Source of the DNA: an uncultured Eubacteriales bacterium
Lineage (GTDB): Bacteria > Bacillota > Clostridia > Oscillospirales > Oscillospiraceae
DNA length: 64,000 bases
Direction: 5' to 3'
Assembly (NCBI GenBank): GCA_934597725.1
Contig: CAKTSK010000009.1
Location: 11,309-75,308, forward strand
Both the position numbers and the translations under genes were made by a program. Shown here one piece after another: positions 38,601 through 47,021 of this stretch (its first letter is position 1; every line of letters begins with the position of its first letter). The notes under the pieces are model-generated. The model did not search any database. It saw nothing but the letters and a program-made list of their open reading frames with translations, and was not told the origin of the DNA.

Positions 38601-39959
38601 TCAAAAGGGGAGACCAGGGAAACCGCCGGGCAGCTTGCCGAACTTTCCCTTCCGGCGTTTGCCGGAAAGCTTGGTCATCTGCTTGGTCATCTGCTGCATC
38701 ATCCCAAACTCTTTCAGCAAGCGGTTGACATCGACTACTTGCAGGCCGCAGCCGGCGGCAATGCGCTTTTTCCGGCTGCTGTTCAGAATGGCGGGATTTT
38801 CCCGCTCCTGAGGCGTCATCGAAAGGATGATGGCCTCGGTACGGGTGAGGGCCTTCTCGTTGATGGTTGCCCCCTCCAGGGCCTTGGCGTTCAAGCCGGG
38901 CATCATCCCCAGCAGTTCATCCATGGAACCCATGCCCTTGACCTGGACTAACTGGTCGTAATAGTCTTGCAGGGTAAAGCGGTTCTTCTTGAGCTTCTCT
39001 GCCAGCTCCTGGGCCTTCTGCATGTCAAACTGCTGCTCTGCCTTTTCGATGAGGGTGAGCATATCGCCCATGCCCAGGATCCGGGAGGCCATCCGATCGG
39101 GGTGGAACACCTCGATGTTGTCCAGCTTTTCTCCCATGCCCACGAACTTGATGGGCTTGCCGGTCACTGCCTTGATGGACAGGGCCGCGCCGCCGCGGGC
39201 ATCGCCGTCCAGCTTGGTCAGAACAACGCCGTCGATGTCCAGGGCATCGTCAAAGGCTTTGGCTGCATTGACGGCGTCCTGGCCGATCATGGCATCGACC
39301 ACCAGCAGGATCTCGCTGGGATCGACGGCCTCTTTGATCGACTGAAGCTCCTCCATCAGGGCCTCGTCTACATGGAGCCGGCCGGCGGTGTCCAGGAACA
39401 CCATGTCGTTGCCGTGCTTCTTGGCGTGCTCAATGGCTGCCTGGGCAATGGCAACGGGGTTTTCCTGCCCCATCTGAAAAACAGGGAGGTCCAGCTGCTT
39501 GCCCACCACTTCCAGCTGCTGAATGGCAGCGGGGCGATAGATGTCGCAGGCCACCAGCAGGGGCCGCTTGCCGTTTTGCTTACGCATCAACCCGGCCAGC
39601 TTGGCGGCGTTGGTGGTCTTGCCCGCGCCCTGCAGGCCGACCATCATGACGATGGTGGGGGGCTGAGAGGAGATGGTGATTTTGGTGCTGCCGCCGCCCA
39701 TCAACTCGATCAGTTCCTGGTTGACGATCTTGATGATGGCCTGGGCGGGGGTCAGGCTTTCCAGCACCTCGGTCCCAACGGCCTTTTCGGTCACGGACTT
39801 GATGAAATCCTTGACGACTTTATAGCTGACGTCGGCTTCCAGCAGGGCCAGGCGGATCTCCCGCATGGCCTCCTTGACATCGGATTCGGTCAAACGGCCC
39901 TTGTTCCGCAGTTTTTTGAACGCGGAAGAGAGTTTTTCCGTCAGTCCTTCAAATGCCAT
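38601..39959 (-). CDS. ffh: signal recognition particle protein Ffh
   Basis: GTPase that, with the SRP RNA, targets nascent membrane proteins. 452 residues. N domain MAFEGLTEKLSSAFKKLRNK; G domain with P-loop VGLQGAGKTTNAAKLAGLMR, DTAGRLHVDEALMEE, TKLDGDARGG and GKPIKFVGMGEKLDNIEVFH; C-terminal M domain with NRLLKEFGMMQQMTKQMTKL and a basic Gly-rich end. The RNA-binding motif reads AAGCGLQVVDVNRLL, with Cys in place of the commoner Ser. Six bases after ylxM. Confidence 0.97.
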   Translation of the reverse strand: MAFEGLTEKLSSAFKKLRNKGRLTESDVKEAMREIRLALLEADVSYKVVKDFIKSVTEKAVGTEVLESLTPAQAIIKIVNQELIELMGGGSTKITISSQPPTIVMMVGLQGAGKTTNAAKLAGLMRKQNGKRPLLVACDIYRPAAIQQLEVVGKQLDLPVFQMGQENPVAIAQAAIEHAKKHGNDMVFLDTAGRLHVDEALMEELQSIKEAVDPSEILLVVDAMIGQDAVNAAKAFDDALDIDGVVLTKLDGDARGGAALSIKAVTGKPIKFVGMGEKLDNIEVFHPDRMASRILGMGDMLTLIEKAEQQFDMQKAQELAEKLKKNRFTLQDYYDQLVQVKGMGSMDELLGMMPGLNAKALEGATINEKALTRTEAIILSMTPQERENPAILNSSRKKRIAAGCGLQVVDVNRLLKEFGMMQQMTKQMTKLSGKRRKGKFGKLPGGFPGLPF

Positions 39960-39965
39960 GCGAGC

Positions 39966-40334
39966 TCACTCCCTTTCCAACTCTTCGATGGTGTCGCCCA
40001 GCTGCTCCACCAGCTCGTCCAGCTCGCCGTCTCCGAACCGGGTCTGGTTCAGTTCCTGCAGCTGGCTGCACAGCTTACGCAGGGTGATGGTGGCGGCGCG
40101 GGTGCGGTGGTAGCGGCGGATGAGACCTGTTTTTTCTTCGATGTCCTCCAAGGAGCGTTCTGCGCGGACGACGATGTCGCGCACGCCCTGGCGGGTGATG
40201 CCGTAGTTTTCTGCGATCTCGGCCAGGGAGAGGTCATCGTTGTAATACAGGTCGTAAAATTCTTTCTGTCGGGGGGTCAGAAGATCGCCATAAAAATCAT
40301 ACAGCATGGCCATGCGGTAGGCTTGATTTTTCAA
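39966..40334 (-). CDS. ylxM: YlxM family DNA-binding protein
   Basis: 122-residue helix-turn-helix protein related to sigma-70 region 4, found upstream of ffh in Firmicutes; thought to modulate SRP components. AMLYDFYGDLLTPRQKEFYD, the HTH LSLAEIAENYGITRQGVRDI and VVRAERSLEDIEEKTGLI. First gene of the minus-strand operon ylxM-ffh-rpsP-khpA-rimM-trmD; GGAGGGAGGG lies upstream of its ATG. Confidence 0.94.
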   Translation of the reverse strand: MKNQAYRMAMLYDFYGDLLTPRQKEFYDLYYNDDLSLAEIAENYGITRQGVRDIVVRAERSLEDIEEKTGLIRRYHRTRAATITLRKLCSQLQELNQTRFGDGELDELVEQLGDTIEELERE

Positions 40335-40358
40335 TGGAACGGCCCTCCCTCCGCAGTC

Positions 40359-40380
40359 TGTAAAGTTAATTTCCTTTACA
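40359..40380. promoter_or_regulatory. inverted repeat TGTAAAG-N8-CTTTACA at the ylxM start site
   Basis: Perfect 7-bp arms separated by 8 bases, lying at about +2 to +24 of the ylxM transcript predicted from the -10 at 40389-40394. Position is that of a repressor operator; it could also fold as an RNA hairpin. Confidence 0.6.
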
Positions 40381-40388
40381 ACGTGATT

Positions 40389-40417
40389 ATCCTACCCCAG
40401 ATGACGCTTTTTGTCAA
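40389..40417 (-). promoter_or_regulatory. promoter for the ylxM-ffh-rpsP-khpA-rimM-trmD operon
   Basis: Minus strand TTGACA (40417-40412), 17-base spacer, TAGGAT (40394-40389). Confidence 0.7.
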
Positions 40418-40494
40418 GAGAAATTTGCATGAAATCTGTGCGGTTCGGGCAGGATCTTTCTGACCCCTTGCCAGTGCTTTGGATTTTGGCGCGC

Positions 40495-40523
40495 TTTACT
40501 TTTTCGCAAAGTATTGGTAAAAT
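40495..40523 (+). promoter_or_regulatory. probable promoter for the M16 pair
   Basis: TTTACT (40495-40500), 17-base spacer, TAAAAT (40518-40523), about 62 bases before the start at 40585. Confidence 0.55.
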
Positions 40524-40584
40524 AAACCCTGCAATCATAATTGGAAACGATCCCTTATAACGCACAAAAAAGGAGGGAAAGGAC

Positions 40585-41868
40585 ATGCTCCCGATGAAAG
40601 AAGCTGTCCTGGCGCCCGGCATCCTGCTCCGGGCTGTTCAGACGACCAAGTTTAAGAACTCCCTGCTGTCCGTGACTTTTTTGGAGCCGCTGACAGCAGA
40701 ACACGCTGCACAGAACGCCCTGCTGCCCAAGGTGCTGCGGCGGGGGACCCAGCGCTATCCTGATATGACCGCCTTTTCGGCCGCGCTGGACGACCTCTAT
40801 GGCGGAGGGCTGGAGCCCATTCTGCGCAAAAAGGGAGAGGTCCAGTGTGTGGGCTTCTGGGCCAGTTTTCTGGACGACGCGTTCGTCCCCGGCCACACAC
40901 CGCTTTTAGAGCAGGCGGCCACCCTGTTGGGACAGGTGGTGCTGGACCCGGCCGGGGAGAATGGCGCATTCGTGCCGGGCTATGTAGACAGCGAGAAGGA
41001 AAACCTGATGCGGAAGATCCGCAGCCAGGTCAACGATAAACTGCAATATGCCCTCTCCCGCCTGCGCACTGAGATGTGTCGGGGGGAAGCCTATGGGCTG
41101 GACAAGCTGGGCAGCGAGGAGCGGGCCGGGGCCATTTCCGGCGCGGGACTGTATGCCCACTATCGGGACCTGCTGGAAACTGCGCCGGTGTGTTTCTATT
41201 ACTGTGGGTCCGCAGAATTTGAACGGGTAGAGGACGCCTTCCGAAAGGCGTTTGCCGGCTTGCCGCAGACCAAACGGCAGGAACGCCCGAGAACCAAGGT
41301 GATCGACAAGCCAGGCCCGGCGGTACGCCGGTTCCAGGACCGGCTGGACGTGACCCAAGGCAAGCTGATCCTGGGCTTCCGCACCGGCGGCGGCTTTCGG
41401 ACGATGGAAGAGATCGCCCAAGGACTGCTTTTTAACGCGGTCTATGGGGGAACCACCAATTCCAAGCTGTTTTTGAATGTGCGGGAGAAGCATTCCCTTT
41501 GTTACTTTGCCAACAGCTCGCTGGCCCAGAACAAAGGCGTGATGATGGTCTACTCCGGGGTGGAGTTTGCCAACTTTGCCCGGGCGGAAGAGGAGATCCT
41601 GACGCAGCTGGCTGCCTGCCAGCGGGGAGAGATCACCTCCGACGAGTTAGAGACGGCACGCCGCTCGGTCATGGGCAGCCTGCGCACGGCGCTGGATGCC
41701 CAGGGGCGGCTGGAAGAATACTGGATCAACCGCTATGTTTCCGACACCCGGTTTGCGCCGGAGGAGCTGGCGCAGGCGGTAGGAGAGGTCCGGCTGGACC
41801 AGGTGGTCCAGGTGGCCAACCGCATCCAGCTGGACAGCGTGTATACCCTGCAGGGAAAGGAGGGCTGA
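40585..41868 (+). CDS. M16 family peptidase-like protein, catalytically inactive type (YmfF/AlbF-like)
   Basis: 427 residues with the two-repeat M16 fold but no HxxEH zinc motif in the N-terminal half (the place reads RRGTQRYPDMTAFSAALDDL). Later blocks VRRFQDRLDVTQGKLILGFR and YGGTTNSKLFLNVREKHSLC are typical of the second repeat. GGAGGGAAAG precedes the ATG at 40585. Such inactive subunits pair with an active M16 partner, here the next gene, three bases downstream, with the same length. Role in Firmicutes is unclear (peptide processing or quorum-type peptides). Confidence 0.9.
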   Translation: MLPMKEAVLAPGILLRAVQTTKFKNSLLSVTFLEPLTAEHAAQNALLPKVLRRGTQRYPDMTAFSAALDDLYGGGLEPILRKKGEVQCVGFWASFLDDAFVPGHTPLLEQAATLLGQVVLDPAGENGAFVPGYVDSEKENLMRKIRSQVNDKLQYALSRLRTEMCRGEAYGLDKLGSEERAGAISGAGLYAHYRDLLETAPVCFYYCGSAEFERVEDAFRKAFAGLPQTKRQERPRTKVIDKPGPAVRRFQDRLDVTQGKLILGFRTGGGFRTMEEIAQGLLFNAVYGGTTNSKLFLNVREKHSLCYFANSSLAQNKGVMMVYSGVEFANFARAEEEILTQLAACQRGEITSDELETARRSVMGSLRTALDAQGRLEEYWINRYVSDTRFAPEELAQAVGEVRLDQVVQVANRIQLDSVYTLQGKEG

Positions 41869-41871
41869 GGA

Positions 41872-43155
41872 ATGGTCAAACATACCTATGAACAGATCGG
41901 AGAGACGCTCTACGAGGAACATCTGGACAACGGCCTGGGCGTGTTTGTGTTCCCTAAGCCGGAGTTTGGCAAGTACTATGCGTTCTTCGCCACCCGCTAT
42001 GGCGGGATGGACACGCGCTTTCAGTTGGACGGCCAATGGCTGGACACGCCCATGGGCATTGCCCATTATCTGGAGCACAAGATGTTCGATACCCCCGACG
42101 GGGGAAATGCCTTGCAGAAGCTCACTGCCACAGGGGCGTCTCCCAACGCCTTTACCAGCACGGCCATTACGGGCTATCATTTTGAGTGTACCGAATCGTT
42201 TTGGGAGAATCTGCGTACCTTATTGGAATTTGTCTCCGTGCCCTACTTCACCAAAGAGAGCGTGGAAAAGGAGCAGGGGATCATCGGGCAGGAGATCCGC
42301 ATGATCGAGGATCAGCCCGGCTGGCAGGCATACCATCTGCTGCTGGAAGCGATGTACCACCATCACCCGGTGCAAAACTCGGTGGCCGGTTCGGTGGAGT
42401 CCATTGCCCGCATCACGGCAGAGACACTCTATCAGTGTCACGATGCGTTTTACACCCCCTCCAATATGGTGCTGTGTGTGGCGGGGAATGTGGACCCGGA
42501 AGAGGTGTGTGCCCTGGCCCGGGAGATCCTGCCCCAACAGACCAAGCTGCCCATTCCCCGGGACTGTGGGGCGGCAGAACCCCGCACCGTTCTCCGGCAA
42601 GAGAACGGCCGGACCATGGCGGTGTCTGCCCCGCTGCTCCAGATGGGCATCAAAGGGACCGCAGCAGAAGACGGCCCTGCCCAGCTGCGGCAGCGGTTTC
42701 TGGGGGAACTGGCCTGTGAGGCGCTGGCCGGCAGCTCCAGCCCCCTTTATCAGCGGCTGTATGAGGACGGCCTCATCAACAGCGGGTTTTATCTGGGCTA
42801 TACGGATTATCCCGGCTGTGCCTTTTTGCTGGCCGGCGGCGAGAGCAAAGATCCCGAAGCCGTCCGGGACGCGATCCTGGCCGAAGGGGCGCGCATCGCC
42901 CGGGAGGGGCTGGACGAAGGCTTGTTCCGGCGGCTGAAGAAGGCGCTGTATGGCGTCTATGTTCAGGGCCTCAATTCCTTTGCAAATCTGTGCGTGGAGC
43001 AGGCCAAAGGATATTTTGCCGGCCAGGACCCCTGGACCTTCCCGGCCATCTATGAGGCAATGGAGAAACAGGACGTGGAAGCCTTCCTGGCCGAGTGGGT
43101 GAAGCCGGAGCAAACGTCTTTGGTCATCATCCGGCCGGAGGTGACGGCGCCGTGA
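41872..43155 (+). CDS. M16 family zinc peptidase (YmfH-like)
   Basis: 427 residues; the active partner. Inverted zinc motif AHYLEHKMFD with downstream acidic ligand in the ENLRTLLEFVSVPYFTKESV-x-KEQG-x-IGQEIRM region. Second repeat: YEDGLINSGFYLGYTDYPGC and VQGLNSFANLCVEQAKGYFA. GGAGGGCTGAGG precedes the ATG at 41872. Its last codons overlap the lgt start (GTGA), so the peptidase pair and prolipoprotein modification are translated from one message. Substrate unknown. Confidence 0.92.
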   Translation: MVKHTYEQIGETLYEEHLDNGLGVFVFPKPEFGKYYAFFATRYGGMDTRFQLDGQWLDTPMGIAHYLEHKMFDTPDGGNALQKLTATGASPNAFTSTAITGYHFECTESFWENLRTLLEFVSVPYFTKESVEKEQGIIGQEIRMIEDQPGWQAYHLLLEAMYHHHPVQNSVAGSVESIARITAETLYQCHDAFYTPSNMVLCVAGNVDPEEVCALAREILPQQTKLPIPRDCGAAEPRTVLRQENGRTMAVSAPLLQMGIKGTAAEDGPAQLRQRFLGELACEALAGSSSPLYQRLYEDGLINSGFYLGYTDYPGCAFLLAGGESKDPEAVRDAILAEGARIAREGLDEGLFRRLKKALYGVYVQGLNSFANLCVEQAKGYFAGQDPWTFPAIYEAMEKQDVEAFLAEWVKPEQTSLVIIRPEVTAP

Positions 43156-44042
43156 ATGTGGTGACCTTTCCGGGCCTGGGTCTGACCTTCCACCTGGATC
43201 GGGTGGCGTTTTCCCTGGGGTCCTTCCAGGTCTATTGGTACGGGATCATCATTGCCCTGGGTTTTTTCCTGGGTGTCTCCTTTTGCTGTCTTCAGGCCAA
43301 AAAATTTGGCATTGCGGGGAATGACATCCTGGATATGATCCTCTTTGCCGCCCCCGGTGGGATCATCGGGGCGCGGCTGTACTACATCCTGTTCAACCAG
43401 GCTCTTTACCGCAACGCCGACGGCAGCATGAACTGGAAAGCCTGCCTTTCCATTCACAGCGGCGGTCTGGCGATCTATGGCGGGATCATTGCCGGGGTCC
43501 TCATTGCCTGGGCGGTGGCCCGGCACAAAAAGATCCCGTTTCCTGCCCTGGCCGATGTGTGCTCCTTTGGGCTGCTGCTGGGACAGATCGCCGGGCGGTG
43601 GGGGAACTTTGTCAATGTTGAGGCCTACGGCGGCCCCACGGCGCTGCCTTGGCGCATGGGGATCCGGGAGGCGGGGCACTATTTGGAGGTCCACCCCACC
43701 TTTCTCTATGAATCCCTGTGGAACCTGATCGGGTTTTGCCTGCTTTGCTGGCTGCTGTACAAGGGCGTGCGGGCCTTTGACGGCATGTATTTCCTGTTGT
43801 ATGTGTCCTGGTATGGCCTGGGCAGAGGGATGATCGAAGGGCTGCGGACCGACAGCCTGTACTTTTTCTCGACGGGCCTGCGTGTCTCTCAGGTGCTGGC
43901 GTTCCTCAGCTGTGCTGTGGCGCTGGGGCTGCTGGCCTGGAAGCTCCGCACCCATCCCAAGCCGGAGGACCTTTATGTAAACCGCAAACTGCGCGCGGCA
44001 GAGACGATAGAAGAAGCCAATGAGAAACCAGAAGGAGAGTGA
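43152..44042 (+). CDS. lgt: prolipoprotein diacylglyceryl transferase
   Basis: Membrane enzyme that attaches diacylglycerol to the lipobox cysteine of prolipoproteins, needed for LivK and the other lipoproteins here. 296 residues from a GTG at 43152 (VNVVTFPGLGL), with GGAGG nine bases upstream. About seven helices; conserved QVYWYGIIIALGFFLGVSF, ARLYYILFN, the HSGGLAIYGGIIAG motif, GQIAGRWGNFVNVEAYGG and the late GMIEGLRTDSLYF with the essential arginine. Cytoplasmic basic tail. Confidence 0.95.
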   Translation: MNVVTFPGLGLTFHLDRVAFSLGSFQVYWYGIIIALGFFLGVSFCCLQAKKFGIAGNDILDMILFAAPGGIIGARLYYILFNQALYRNADGSMNWKACLSIHSGGLAIYGGIIAGVLIAWAVARHKKIPFPALADVCSFGLLLGQIAGRWGNFVNVEAYGGPTALPWRMGIREAGHYLEVHPTFLYESLWNLIGFCLLCWLLYKGVRAFDGMYFLLYVSWYGLGRGMIEGLRTDSLYFFSTGLRVSQVLAFLSCAVALGLLAWKLRTHPKPEDLYVNRKLRAAETIEEANEKPEGE

Positions 44043-44045
44043 CCT

Positions 44046-44885
44046 ATGGCAACGATTTTAGACGGAAAGGCCCTGGCAGAAAAGGTCAAGCAAGGGGTAC
44101 GACAGGAAGCGGAGGCGTTGGGACGAAAGCCCGGCCTGGCTGTGATCATCGTGGGCAGCAACCCCGCCAGCCGGGTGTACGTCAACAGCAAACGAAAGGA
44201 CTGCGAGGAGTGCGGTTTTCTCAGCGAGGAGTATGCCCTGCCGGAAGAGACCACCCAGGAGGAGCTGGTGGAACTGATCGGCCGTCTGAACGGCCGGGAG
44301 GACATCGACGGGATCCTCTGCCAGCTGCCCCTGCCCCAGGGGATCGACGAGGAGGCTGTGCTCATGGCCATTTCGCCGGAAAAGGATGTGGATGGCTTCC
44401 ATCCCATGAACATGGGCTCTCTGCTGGTGGGGAAGGAGGGCTTTTTGCCCTGCACGCCCTACGGGATCATGGAGATCCTAGCCGAATATGGGATCGATCC
44501 CAAGGGGAAGCAGTGTGTGGTCGTGGGCCGGTCCAACATCGTGGGCAAACCCATGGCGCTGCTGCTGCTGCAAAAGCACGGTACGGTGACGGTGTGCCAT
44601 TCCCGCACGCAGGACCTGGCGCAGGTCTGCCGCACGGCGGACATTCTGGTGGCGGCGGTAGGCAAGGTCAACCTGATCACTGCCGACATGGTCAAGCCCG
44701 GCGCGGTGGTCATTGACGTGGCTATGAACCGCAACGAGGCGGGGAAGCTCTGCGGCGACGTGGCCTTTGCAGAGGTAAAAGAGATCGCCTCTGCCATCAC
44801 GCCGGTTCCCGGCGGCGTAGGTCCCATGACCCGGGCCATGCTGATGAAAAACACCCTGTTGGCATCCCAGAAGCACCAGGGATGA
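44046..44885 (+). CDS. folD: methylenetetrahydrofolate dehydrogenase/cyclohydrolase
   Basis: Bifunctional enzyme linking 5,10-methylene- and 10-formyl-THF. 279 residues. GLAVIIVGSNPASRVYVNSK (catalytic Tyr and Lys), DGILCQLPLPQGIDEEAVLM, PEKDVDGFHPMNMG, GKQCVVVGRSNIVGKPMALL with the NADP site, and the end TPVPGGVGPMTRAMLMKNTL. AAGGAGAG precedes the ATG at 44046, three bases after lgt. Confidence 0.97.
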   Translation: MATILDGKALAEKVKQGVRQEAEALGRKPGLAVIIVGSNPASRVYVNSKRKDCEECGFLSEEYALPEETTQEELVELIGRLNGREDIDGILCQLPLPQGIDEEAVLMAISPEKDVDGFHPMNMGSLLVGKEGFLPCTPYGIMEILAEYGIDPKGKQCVVVGRSNIVGKPMALLLLQKHGTVTVCHSRTQDLAQVCRTADILVAAVGKVNLITADMVKPGAVVIDVAMNRNEAGKLCGDVAFAEVKEIASAITPVPGGVGPMTRAMLMKNTLLASQKHQG

Positions 44886-44907
44886 CAGCGCCGGAAAAAG
44901 AGGGGAC

Positions 44908-44936
44908 TTGCCCCTTTTGGCCGGGTATGGTATACT
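44908..44936 (+). promoter_or_regulatory. promoter for the Asp23 gene
   Basis: TTGCCC (44908-44913), 17-base spacer, TATACT (44931-44936), about 90 bases before 45027. Confidence 0.65.
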
Positions 44937-45026
44937 GAGTTCGATCAGGACGGGCAGCGATCGCTCTGTCAGCAGGCGATCCGGCGGTACCGATCCAATC
45001 CTTTTCCATAACGGAGGAGAACCATC

Positions 45027-45398
45027 ATGAGCGAAAGCAGAGAATATTACTCCCGCAGCGAGGAGTACGGCGACGTTTATATTTCCGAGGAAGTCCTGGA
45101 AATGGTGGCCGGGGCCGCTGTGCTGGAGGTAGAAGGGGTCACCGGTCTGGCCGGCGGCACCATGAGCGAACAGATCCTGGGCCGGAAGAAGCTCTCCAAG
45201 GGCATCAGCATCCTGTGGGAAGCCGACCAGATCACCATCAATGTGTCGATCCAGATCCGCTATGGCGGGATCATCCCGGAGGTGGCGAAGAAGGTCCAAG
45301 AGGCTGTCCTTGCCAGCGTGGAGGCCACCAGCGGACTCAAGGTCGCGGCGGTCAATGTTCGCGTGGGCGGCGTGACCTTTGAAAAACCGGAAGACTGA
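45027..45398 (+). CDS. Asp23/Gls24 family protein
   Basis: 123 residues: DVYISEEVLEMVAGAAVLEV, GVTGLAGG, and INVSIQIRYGGIIPEVAKKV followed by VQEAVLASVEATSGLKV and VNVRVGGVTFE, the YloU/Asp23 (DUF322) family. In staphylococci the relative Asp23 is a membrane-associated alkaline shock protein; in Firmicutes this gene commonly sits upstream of nusB as here. ACGGAGGAGA precedes the ATG. Own promoter and terminator. Confidence 0.93.
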   Translation: MSESREYYSRSEEYGDVYISEEVLEMVAGAAVLEVEGVTGLAGGTMSEQILGRKKLSKGISILWEADQITINVSIQIRYGGIIPEVAKKVQEAVLASVEATSGLKVAAVNVRVGGVTFEKPED

Positions 45399-45413
45399 TC
45401 GTCCCATTTGTTC

Positions 45414-45451
45414 GAGACCCGCGGCGCATTGTTCGCCGTGGGTCTCTTTTT
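45414..45451 (+). terminator. terminator after the Asp23 gene
   Basis: GAGACCC-g-CGGCG pairs with CGCCG-t-GGGTCTC, 7-base loop, five T. Confidence 0.92.
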
Positions 45452-45591
45452 GCCGCAAGGGCGAAAGAAAAGTTTTTGTAAAAAACCAGGGGATAGGGCT
45501 TTCTTTTTTGCATATCCATGGATATAATGAGTAAAGACGACCGCAAAACAAATCAGACCGGTGGGACCGCCCACCGGGGGAGGAACGAAAC

Positions 45592-46080
45592 ATGACCAGA
45601 TCAACAGCCCGGGAGATCGCCATTCACTGCGCCTACTCCCTGGGATTTTCCCACCAGTCCGCCGAAGAATTCCTGACCCAGCGGATGGACCGGGAAACCT
45701 TTCTCAACTGGGGCAAGGAAAACGCCCTGTACCAGGAATACCCCAACGAAAAGCAGATGCAGTACATTCAGGAAGTGGTCCGGGGCGTGGCCGAGCACGG
45801 GCCGGAGCTGGACCAGTACATTGCACAGTACGCCAAAAACTGGAGCTTTGCCCGGATCCCCCTGACGGCCTCGGCCATCATGCGGGTGGCGATGTATGAG
45901 ATCCTGTACATGCCTGGGGTCCCTGCTGCCGCTGCCATCAACGACGCGGTGGAGATCGCCAAAAAGTATGAGGACGAAAAGGTGGTTTCCTTCATCAACG
46001 GCATCCTGGGCGCCTTTGTCCGGGCGGAGTTTCCCGAGCAGACGGCCCCGAAGCCCGAGACCGACGGGCAGGAGGCGTGA
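45592..46080 (+). CDS. nusB: transcription antitermination factor NusB
   Basis: RNA-binding partner of NusE in rRNA antitermination. 162 residues, all helical: TRSTAREIAIHCAYSLGFSH, NWSFARIPLTASAIMRVAMY, ILYMPGVPAAAAINDAVEIA, KKYEDEKVVSFINGILGAFV. GGAGGAACGAAAC lies upstream of the ATG; a TATAAT at 45523-45528 without a good -35 is the likely -10. First gene of a long operon running to 55270 with most junctions overlapping. Confidence 0.95.
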   Translation: MTRSTAREIAIHCAYSLGFSHQSAEEFLTQRMDRETFLNWGKENALYQEYPNEKQMQYIQEVVRGVAEHGPELDQYIAQYAKNWSFARIPLTASAIMRVAMYEILYMPGVPAAAAINDAVEIAKKYEDEKVVSFINGILGAFVRAEFPEQTAPKPETDGQEA

Positions 46081-46082
46081 CC

Positions 46083-47021
46083 ATGACCGCAGCACTGGGG
46101 CTGGACACCAGCAACTACACCACCTCGGCGGCCTGGTTTGACGGCAGCCGGGGAGAGAACCTCGGCAAGCTGCTGGAGGTCCCGGAGGGTTCCCTGGGAC
46201 TGCGGCAGAGCGAAGCCCTGTTCCAGCACGTCAAGCGCCTGCCCGACATGGTGTCTGGTCTGGCCGAGGCCGGGCTGCCCCGGCCTTTGGCAGCGCTGGG
46301 GGCCAGCACCCGGCCCCGGGAGGTAGAAGGCTCCTATATGCCCTGCTTTCTGGCGGGGGAATCTCAAGCCCGCAGCATGGCGGCGGTGATGGGACTGCCT
46401 TTCTATCCCTGTTCCCATCAGCAGGGGCACATTGCGGCGGCGGCCTGGTCTGCCGGGCGGATGGATCTGCTGGACCGGCCCCACCTGGTGTGGCACCTGT
46501 CCGGCGGCACCACGGAGCTGCTGTATGCCGTCCCGGACGGAGTGAGCGTCCGGGCCAGCTGCATCGGCGGGACCTCGGATATTTCCGCCGGCCAGCTGAT
46601 CGACCGGACAGGGAAGCGGCTTGGACTGGCGTTTCCGGCGGGAAAGGCAGTGGATGCCTTGTCCCTTCAGGCAGAGCAGCAGCAGAGCTTCCGGGTGAAG
46701 GTGAAGGACAGCACCTTTTCCTTCTCCGGCATTGAGAACAAAATGAATGCCCTGGCCGAGGCGGGGACTGCGCCGGCAGAGATCTGCTGGTATGTACTCT
46801 CGTCCATCATCGGAGCGGTAGAGACGGCGACCCGGCAGGCGCTGGACCGGTATCCCGGCCTGCCGGTGCTGTGCGCCGGTGGGGTGGCGTCCAATCAGCT
46901 GCTGCGGCAGCGGATGATCCAGGGCTGCGGCGCGGTGTTTGCCGAGCCGCGCTTTTCCACAGACAACGCCATGGGGGTGGCCATCCTCACTTGGCGGGCA
47001 CATGAAAAGGAACAACGATGA
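46083..47021 (+). CDS. TsaD/Kae1-related M22 family protein (short TsaD paralogue)
   Basis: 312 residues of the ASKHA fold shared with the tRNA t6A enzyme TsaD. Start at ATG 46083, seven bases after GGAGG, rather than an in-frame GTG at 46077. LGLDTSNYTTSAAWF (phosphate loop), metal ligands in SHQQGHIAAAAWS, VWHLSGGTTELLYAV, IDRTGKRLGLAFPAGKAVDA, SFSGIENKMN, LCAGGVASNQLLRQRM, FSTDNAMGVAIL. It is a little shorter than TsaD and differs in the N-terminal substrate region, so it is a paralogue rather than the t6A enzyme; the role is not known. Overlaps xseA by ATGA. Confidence 0.88.
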   Translation: MTAALGLDTSNYTTSAAWFDGSRGENLGKLLEVPEGSLGLRQSEALFQHVKRLPDMVSGLAEAGLPRPLAALGASTRPREVEGSYMPCFLAGESQARSMAAVMGLPFYPCSHQQGHIAAAAWSAGRMDLLDRPHLVWHLSGGTTELLYAVPDGVSVRASCIGGTSDISAGQLIDRTGKRLGLAFPAGKAVDALSLQAEQQQSFRVKVKDSTFSFSGIENKMNALAEAGTAPAEICWYVLSSIIGAVETATRQALDRYPGLPVLCAGGVASNQLLRQRMIQGCGAVFAEPRFSTDNAMGVAILTWRAHEKEQR

